Assembly: GCA_036735565.1 (NCBI GenBank) | Contig: DAINOC010000077.1 | Location: 1 to 11,250, forward strand | Length of the DNA: 11,250 bases | DNA from: Coraliomargarita_B sp036735565 | Lineage (GTDB): Bacteria; Verrucomicrobiota; Verrucomicrobiia; Opitutales; Coraliomargaritaceae | Reading direction: 5' to 3' | Part shown: positions 6,052 through 11,250 of the stretch, piece after piece | How positions within the stretch are numbered: position 1 is the stretch's first letter | Layout of the letters: each line of letters begins with the position of its first letter | Program-made: the position numbers and the translations under genes | The notes under the pieces: generated by a model | Database searches by the model: none | What the model saw: the letters and a program-made list of their open reading frames with translations, nothing else | What the model was told of the DNA's origin: nothing

Positions 6052-6822
6052 ATGGACCAATCGCAATCCAGCAGCTCCAAAAAATCGGGCCCGCCAAAAA
6101 AGGAAAATACCTTCCTGAACCTGGGCTTCAACATCCTGCTGCCCATCGTCATCCTCGACAAGGGCAAATCCTGGTTCGGCAGCTACCTCGAACCATACTT
6201 CGAGAACGTGGCCATCGGAGTGCTGCTCATCGCCATTGCCTTTCCGGTCGGCTATTTCATCTACGACTATTTCAAGCGGTCGAAGTATAATCTCTTCTCC
6301 ATCCTCGGTCTCATCAGCGTGCTACTCACCGGGGGCATCGGCATCCTCCACATCCCGACCGAGTGGTTCGCAGTCAAGGAAGCGGCGATCCCGCTGCTGC
6401 TCGGGATTGCGGTGGTCGTCTCCCTGAAGACCCCCTACCCGCTGGTGCGCACCCTCCTCTATAACCCGGAGATCATGAATGTGGAGCGGGTGCAGACGGC
6501 GCTCAGGGAGCACGATGCCGAGGCTGCTTTCGAGAAATTGCTCGTTTTCTGCACCTGGCTGCTGGGGGCCTCCTTCCTACTCAGCGCGGTGCTCAACTTT
6601 GTGCTGGCCCGCGCGATCGTGGTCAGCCCCAGCGGCACCGATGCCTTCAACGCCGAGGTCAGCCGGATGATGCGCTGGAGCTGGGTCGTCATCGCCGTGC
6701 CGAGTATGGGCATCATGATGGTCGCCCTCTTTAAACTCATGGGCGGTATCAAGCGCTTGACCGGCCTCGAACTGGAGCAGGTGCTCCACGGGGCAGAGGA
6801 GAAAAGCGCGAAACCGGAATAA
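6052..6822 (+). CDS. Multi-pass inner-membrane protein of unknown function
   Basis: A 256-residue protein with a polar, Ser/Lys-rich N terminus (1-20) and about five to six hydrophobic segments: roughly 23-35 (weak), 52-72, 80-100, 111-125, 163-191 and 209-230. The opening FNILLPIVIL stretch faintly recalls septation-protein-A/VC0807-like membrane proteins, but I cannot confirm that family and give no symbol. A hydrophilic, mostly helical stretch at 138-162 lies between the fourth and fifth segments, and the last 25 residues are charged. The start at 6052 is 25 bp from the divergent coaB start, with no Shine-Dalgarno. It precedes lemA by 65 bp in the same direction and may share its transcript, which would suggest an envelope role. 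Confidence 0.75.
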   Translation: MDQSQSSSSKKSGPPKKENTFLNLGFNILLPIVILDKGKSWFGSYLEPYFENVAIGVLLIAIAFPVGYFIYDYFKRSKYNLFSILGLISVLLTGGIGILHIPTEWFAVKEAAIPLLLGIAVVVSLKTPYPLVRTLLYNPEIMNVERVQTALREHDAEAAFEKLLVFCTWLLGASFLLSAVLNFVLARAIVVSPSGTDAFNAEVSRMMRWSWVVIAVPSMGIMMVALFKLMGGIKRLTGLELEQVLHGAEEKSAKPE

Positions 6823-6887
6823 CTAAGCGTCCCGCCGGCTGCGGTTTTGGCTCGCCAGCTCCGGATCCATCCCCACGCTCTCGCTCC

Positions 6888-7484
6888 ATGACTGCTTGGA
6901 TCGTTTTGGGTGTTTTTATCGTTCTGACCGTGGCCATCGCACTCTGGGCGATCGGCGTTTATAATCGGCTGGTGCAGCTGCGCAACCGCTTCAAAAATGC
7001 CTTCGCGCAGATCGACGTGCAGCTCAAGCGCCGCTATGACCTGATCCCCAATCTCGTCGAGACCGCCAAGGGCTACCTGACCCACGAGAAGGAGACCCTG
7101 GAAAACGTCATTCAGGCCCGCAACATCGCATCCAGCGCCCGTGAAGCGGCCGCCGCCCAGCCCGACAATGTGGCCAAAATGCAGGAGCTCAAGGCCTCAG
7201 AAGGCCGTCTGGCCGGCGCACTAACCGGATTCTTCGCCCTCTCGGAGGCCTACCCGGAGCTGAAGGCCAATCAAAACATGATGCAGCTCACCGAGGAGCT
7301 GACTTCCACGGAAAACAAGATCTCCTTCGCCCGGCAGGCGTTCAACGATGCCGTGATGGTCTACAACACCCAACGGGAGCAATTCCCGGCTGTCGTCCTC
7401 GCGGGTCCACTCGGCTTCACCGCAGCCGAGTTTTTCGAAATCGAGGACAAGGCCGAAAAAGCCGCACCCAAGGTCTCCTTCTAA
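6888..7484 (+). CDS. lemA: LemA family membrane-anchored protein
   Basis: A 198-residue LemA protein of normal family length. One N-terminal membrane helix (about 4-24) is followed by the conserved YNRLVQLRNRFKNAF stretch (25-39), QIDVQLKRRYDLIPNLVET (41-59) and a long helical-bundle domain. LemA proteins have a short N-terminal anchor and a helical domain; their biochemical role is not settled. The gene sits 27 bp before an M48 metalloprotease gene. LemA genes often neighbour HtpX/M48-type proteases, so a shared envelope or membrane-protein quality-control role is a fair inference. The ATG at 6888 has no Shine-Dalgarno, but the position before the anchor is as expected. The 65 bp before it hold no recognisable signal. 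Confidence 0.93.
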   Translation: MTAWIVLGVFIVLTVAIALWAIGVYNRLVQLRNRFKNAFAQIDVQLKRRYDLIPNLVETAKGYLTHEKETLENVIQARNIASSAREAAAAQPDNVAKMQELKASEGRLAGALTGFFALSEAYPELKANQNMMQLTEELTSTENKISFARQAFNDAVMVYNTQREQFPAVVLAGPLGFTAAEFFEIEDKAEKAAPKVSF

Positions 7485-7511
7485 AGCTGCCTGCGGGCAC
7501 TGCTCGAAGCG

Positions 7512-9545
7512 ATGGACTTCTTCGAAGCACAGGACCAGGCGCAGACCCGCTCCAAGCGCCTGGTGGTCTACTTCTTTCTAGCCGTGGTCACCATTGTGGG
7601 CGCGGTCTACCTGGCCGTCACCGCCGGCGTGTTCTACTTTCACCACGAGGTGGGCAAAGCGCTGCCACCGCTGTTTTCACTCGTTCGCTTCGCGTGGACG
7701 GGTGGCATCGTCGCCGGCATCATCAGTCTCGGAAGCTTCTGGAAAATCCAACAGCTGCGCCAGGTCGGGGGTGCCGGCATCGCCAAGGAACTCGGCGGAC
7801 GACGGATCGCGCCGGGTAGCCAGCGACCCGACGAGCGGAAACTGATGAACGTGGTCGAAGAGATGGCCATCGCGTCCGGTCTTCCCGTGCCCGAGGTCTA
7901 CGTGCTCGACCAGGAACCGGGCATCAATGCCTTCGCGGCCGGATTCGCGCTCGACGAAGCAGCCATCGGGGTGACCCATGGAGCGATCGAACAGCTCGAC
8001 CGCGACGAGTTGCAAGGCGTCATCGCCCACGAGTTCAGCCATATTCTCAACGGAGACATGCGCCTCAGCACCCAGCTGACCGGATGGATCTATGGCATCA
8101 TGATGCTGACGCTGCTGGGCCGCGGCTTCTGGCGGCTGATTAAACGCCTGGGAGAGAGCGACGACGACGGAGGCGGTTATGTTTATGTCGGGCGGAGCAG
8201 CAGCCGAAGCAGCGGTAAGGGCGGAAGCGGCAAAGGCGGCAATGCCGGGCCCCTGATTATCGCTATCATCATCGTTGCGGTGCTGATCACCATTATCGGT
8301 TTCATCGGCGAGTGCTTTGCCCGGCTCATCCAGGCAGCGGTCTCACGCCAGCGGGAATACCTCGCCGACGCGGCAGCCGTGCAGTTCACCCGCAACCCGG
8401 AGGGTATCGGCAATGCCCTGCGCCGCATCGGAGGCCGCAGCCAGGGCTCGCGCGTGCACCACGCCCAGTCCGGCGAGTTGGCCCACGCCTTCTTCGGCGA
8501 TTCCTCCAAAGAAAAGGTCGCCTTCTTTGCCACGCACCCGCCACTGCCCGTGCGGATCCGGCGGGTCCTGCCCAACTGGTCCGGCGAGTTCCTCCCTCCG
8601 CGCCCCAAGCCGGAGCCCGCGAAAACGGCCGCGCCACCCCCCCGCCCCTCGCAACGGGGCGGTAGCCACCTCCCCGGCATGGGCATCGGTCCGGATGGCT
8701 CCCGCGGCCAACAGAGTGACCAATTCCGGCAGATGCTCACCGCCGGACTCTTCATGCGCTCCATCGGTCAGCTCCGCGCCCAGGGCCAGGCCTACGCCGC
8801 GAAGGCACTCGAGTCGCTGCACGAGCATCTGGCCGACCTGCTCGATGCGGACGGCCAGAGTCCGCGACTCCTGCTCGCCCTGCTTCTCGAGCCGAAGGCC
8901 GATCACGCGCCAGAGCAGCTCCGATGCCTCGAACAATCTGTGCCGCACCTCGCGGCCGACCTGCCTGCCCTCGCTGAGCGCCTCCATGCCTTGCCCCGCG
9001 GCCAACGGATCATCCTCCTCGAACTGATCGCGCCCCGGCTCGCCGAGGACCTGATCCCGTCCGAGCGGGCAAATTTCATCGGCGCGGCCGAGGCCCTTGC
9101 CCGCGCGGATGGCCGGATCGCCCCCTTTGAGCTGGCCTGCCTCCAGGTGGCGCAGCGGCGGCTTTTCAAAGACCCCGAAGAAGACGCCCCGCTCCCGGAC
9201 ACCGAAGCGATCATCGGCGCCGCCTGCCGCCTGGCCACCCGCGTGGCGCAGGAGACCCCCTCGTCAACGATACCAGAAGCGGCTCTCCTCGCCCAGGCCA
9301 GCCGCCAGGCTCCCTACTTCGTCAACCAGCTCAAGCCAGCCGATGCCGTCGGTTTCGACGAACTCAGCAACGCATTTAACCAACTCAGCCGCAGCCCCCT
9401 GGGAATCCGCCAACAGTTCCTCCAGATCTGCGAACGCATCATCGCAGCCGACGAGCATGCCTCCGTGGACGAAGTCGAACTGCTCCGCGCTATCGCCTTC
9501 GGACTCCGGGTGCCCGCACCTCCGATTTTCCAGGAGACTGAATAG
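7512..9545 (+). CDS. M48 (HtpX-like) membrane zinc metalloprotease with TerB-like C-terminal extension
   Basis: A 677-residue protein, more than twice the length of HtpX (about 290). Membrane helices lie at about 18-43, 62-76, 188-208 and 247-270. The zinc site is H173-E-F-S-H177, with the third ligand probably E282 in REYLAD (281-286); THPP (341-344) is also typical of M48. The protease domain therefore looks complete. Between helices three and four is an acidic then Gly/Ser/Arg-rich loop (215-245). A Pro-rich linker (362-405) leads to about 270 mainly helical residues with two stretches like TerB acidic helical motifs: ALARADGRIAPFE (528-540) and IIAADEHASVDE (643-654). TerB-like assignment rests on pattern only. 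HtpX-type proteases degrade misfolded membrane proteins; the extension may recruit substrates or partners such as the adjacent LemA. Starts 27 bp after lemA, surely co-transcribed. Confidence 0.88.
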   Translation: MDFFEAQDQAQTRSKRLVVYFFLAVVTIVGAVYLAVTAGVFYFHHEVGKALPPLFSLVRFAWTGGIVAGIISLGSFWKIQQLRQVGGAGIAKELGGRRIAPGSQRPDERKLMNVVEEMAIASGLPVPEVYVLDQEPGINAFAAGFALDEAAIGVTHGAIEQLDRDELQGVIAHEFSHILNGDMRLSTQLTGWIYGIMMLTLLGRGFWRLIKRLGESDDDGGGYVYVGRSSSRSSGKGGSGKGGNAGPLIIAIIIVAVLITIIGFIGECFARLIQAAVSRQREYLADAAAVQFTRNPEGIGNALRRIGGRSQGSRVHHAQSGELAHAFFGDSSKEKVAFFATHPPLPVRIRRVLPNWSGEFLPPRPKPEPAKTAAPPPRPSQRGGSHLPGMGIGPDGSRGQQSDQFRQMLTAGLFMRSIGQLRAQGQAYAAKALESLHEHLADLLDADGQSPRLLLALLLEPKADHAPEQLRCLEQSVPHLAADLPALAERLHALPRGQRIILLELIAPRLAEDLIPSERANFIGAAEALARADGRIAPFELACLQVAQRRLFKDPEEDAPLPDTEAIIGAACRLATRVAQETPSSTIPEAALLAQASRQAPYFVNQLKPADAVGFDELSNAFNQLSRSPLGIRQQFLQICERIIAADEHASVDEVELLRAIAFGLRVPAPPIFQETE

Positions 9546-9608
9546 ACGCCGGATATCAAAAACAAAACCGGATTGCCCCGCAGGCAAAAGTTCCCGAAAC
9601 TGCCCATC

Positions 9609-11250
9609 ATGTACCCCCGCTTTTTACCCCGCCACGCTCTGGCTTTTTTATTACTTTTTGCGTCGATCACTTCAGTTGAGGCCCGGACAAAAACCAACCT
9701 CAGCCTCGACGAAGCCATCGCACTTTACCAAAATGGCGAAGGCGATGCGAATGACCACGAGCGGATCTATAAAGCCTTCACAGCAGCGGAAAAATCAGGG
9801 GATGCCCGCGCTTCTTTCTATCTCGGGCGCATGCACCGCCTCGCACACGGCACGTCTCTGCATTTCGGCAAAGCGCTTCGCTACTTTGAAGAGTGCCTGA
9901 AGCTGGATCCTGAGTTTAAGGGTGCCTGGACTCAGATCGGCCAGCTCTATGAAGAAAAAGGCCCCGGGCTTAAACAGAACTTTGCCAAAGCCGAAGCCGC
10001 CTTTAGAAAAGCCGTGACGATCCATGAGGATGCCGATGCCTACTACGGTCTCTACTGGATGTCCTGGTATAGGCAGATTTCTACCAGTCATGAACAGCTC
10101 CGTTTTTATCAGCGCAAAGCTGCCGAATTGGGTCATGCAAGAGCGGCCTACTCAGCTGGTTACCAGTATTTTCGAGGAATTCGCGATCCCAGCGATCGGG
10201 AGAAGGCCGCTTATTTCTTTGAGCTGGCACATAAGAATGGACATCGCGGAGCCGCTGCCCAAGCAGGCTATTGCTTTGATAACGCACCGGATGGCGGGCC
10301 ACCCGACTACATCACCGCCGCGAGATTTTATCTCATGGCAGCCGAACTGAGCGATCCGAAGCCAAAGACCTTTGTGAACCTCGGCATTCTGGCCAATAAG
10401 CCCGAAGTCGTCGAGCATTACGGGACTGAAGAAACCAACCGCTGGAAAGAGCTTCGCAAACAAGCTACGGAATTCACCAAGGAGCAAGCGGGCCATGATG
10501 TCATGCAGGCAAAGGCCGCGTTCGACGAAGGCCGCCTGGAAGAGGCCTCGACGATTTTGAAAAACGGATTCGACGCCTGGAGCGAGCGCTACGACAAATA
10601 TTGGAATTGGGAATACGCGGGGCGCATCTGGAGGGAAGCGCAGACCCTAACGGGCCGCACTGATTTGGAGTGGGGGCGTTTTCTTTTCGCTTGGCTGGCG
10701 GATGAAGTCTACGCCCGACCGGACGCCTTCGGCAAGCGCTTGAACCATCACGAAACTCGAATCGGCGTGCGGACCAACCTATGCGGACGCTTGATCTCGC
10801 TCGGCCGCTACGGTCTGCTCCGACAGCGAACGGCCGAAACGAAATACCACATCACCACCGTCGATGGGATCGTCGTCGATCAAGTTCTCGCGACCCACTC
10901 ACTAAATGCCAATTATGACGTGATCCGCCCCGAGGCCTTACCGCTCCATCCAGCGGAACATCCGGGTCGCATCCCGATTTACTCGCGGCCGCAGAACGAC
11001 ATTCTCGCAGCCTATACGGTCGAAGCCATGGAACCCCTCTCCCTCGAAGCCATCTCACTCGGCAACTGGGAAGCCGCCCTGATTTATGCTGCCTGGATCG
11101 AGCGCTGGATCACACACATAGAGGACTCCGGTCAAATTCCCAATCGCGACTACCCGGGCTACTTTGGCGATATCAAGGAGATGCCCTGGGCCTTGCGGGC
11201 GCGCGCCTTTCAAGCTCTGGGCTTACCCCACCGCGCCGCAGAGCAATATA
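9609..11250 (+). CDS. Exported Sel1/TPR-like repeat protein, cut by the window end
   Basis: The frame is open from the ATG at 9609 to the last base, giving at least 547 residues with no stop in the window. The N terminus looks like a Sec signal peptide: basic start, hydrophobic core at 10-20 and a probable cleavage after VEA (23-25). Alanine- and Gly-rich helical pairs of Sel1/TPR style follow at about 57-95, 104-140, 167-212 and 213-248, for example AAELGHARAAYSAG (171-184). From about residue 290 on the sequence is still helical but the repeats fade, and a Trp/Tyr-rich part follows (WSERYDKYWNWEY, 324-336), which I do not recognise. Sel1 proteins are usually scaffolds for protein-protein contacts; here probably in the periplasm. 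It starts 63 bp after the protease gene, in the same direction, with no Shine-Dalgarno. Function unknown. Confidence 0.82.
   Translation, partial: MYPRFLPRHALAFLLLFASITSVEARTKTNLSLDEAIALYQNGEGDANDHERIYKAFTAAEKSGDARASFYLGRMHRLAHGTSLHFGKALRYFEECLKLDPEFKGAWTQIGQLYEEKGPGLKQNFAKAEAAFRKAVTIHEDADAYYGLYWMSWYRQISTSHEQLRFYQRKAAELGHARAAYSAGYQYFRGIRDPSDREKAAYFFELAHKNGHRGAAAQAGYCFDNAPDGGPPDYITAARFYLMAAELSDPKPKTFVNLGILANKPEVVEHYGTEETNRWKELRKQATEFTKEQAGHDVMQAKAAFDEGRLEEASTILKNGFDAWSERYDKYWNWEYAGRIWREAQTLTGRTDLEWGRFLFAWLADEVYARPDAFGKRLNHHETRIGVRTNLCGRLISLGRYGLLRQRTAETKYHITTVDGIVVDQVLATHSLNANYDVIRPEALPLHPAEHPGRIPIYSRPQNDILAAYTVEAMEPLSLEAISLGNWEAALIYAAWIERWITHIEDSGQIPNRDYPGYFGDIKEMPWALRARAFQALGLPHRAAEQY

Noticed and set aside
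6027..6167. Longer N terminus for CoaB
   Set aside because: The extra residues are the reverse-strand shadow of the divergent membrane protein gene and precede the conserved first strand without any family match.
8642..8662. Perfect 7-bp GC stem (CCGCCCC/GGGGCGG) inside the M48 gene
   Set aside because: It falls in the Pro/Gly-rich linker, where CCC and GGC codons readily create such a stem; no separate function is supported.
8183..9238. Long alternative frames over the M48 gene on both strands
   Set aside because: The overlapping frame with the zinc site, membrane helices and M48 motifs explains the region; the others have biased composition typical of shadow frames.
9573..9587. TTGCC/GGCAA hairpin between the M48 gene and the Sel1 gene
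   Set aside because: Only five base pairs with no following T run; not enough for a terminator.

Overview
The window looks like a stretch of a GC-rich bacterial chromosome. It mixes housekeeping genes with two small accessory modules. The gene set (stand-alone CoaB, a LemA plus M48 protease pair, a Sel1/TPR exported protein) and the near absence of Shine-Dalgarno sequences would suit a Verrucomicrobiota/Opitutae-type organism. That placement is only a guess from gene style; no rRNA or other marker is present.

Left edge (1-2015, + strand): a rho-independent terminator closes an unseen upstream gene. After it come two genes sharing a GTGA stop/start overlap: an ABC/OLD-like AAA ATPase and a small TOPRIM-like protein of the DUF4276 type. 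They are visibly more AT-rich than the rest of the window (24 of 60 bases are G+C at 601-660, against 42 of 60 at 2401-2460). I read the pair as a candidate two-gene ATPase/TOPRIM-nuclease anti-phage module.

Middle (2072-6026, all - strand, so convergent with the first pair): transcription would run coaB (phosphopantothenate-cysteine ligase), then a soluble PAS sensor histidine kinase, then an AbrB-type antitoxin overlapping a PIN-domain (VapC-like) toxin, then ribonuclease D (rnd). A 7-bp palindrome spans the kinase stop codon and the -35 box of a possible antitoxin promoter, so it may be an operator. Between coaB and the kinase lie two 30-bp arms of an inverted repeat, each built of 10-bp subunits; one arm supplies the coaB stop codon.

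Right part (6052-11250, all + strand): starting only 25 bp from coaB and divergent from it are an unrecognised multi-pass membrane protein, LemA, a 677-residue M48 (HtpX-like) membrane metalloprotease with a long C-terminal extension containing TerB-like segments, and an exported Sel1/TPR-repeat protein that runs off the window's end. Spacings of 65, 27 and 63 bp suggest one transcription unit, probably concerned with the cell envelope.

The most interesting items are the ATPase/TOPRIM pair, the M48 protease with TerB-like extension beside LemA, the palindromic operator candidate of the toxin-antitoxin pair, and the inverted repeat at the coaB 3' end. No tRNA, rRNA, CRISPR array or transposase was seen. 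No stretch over 300 bp lacks a gene.
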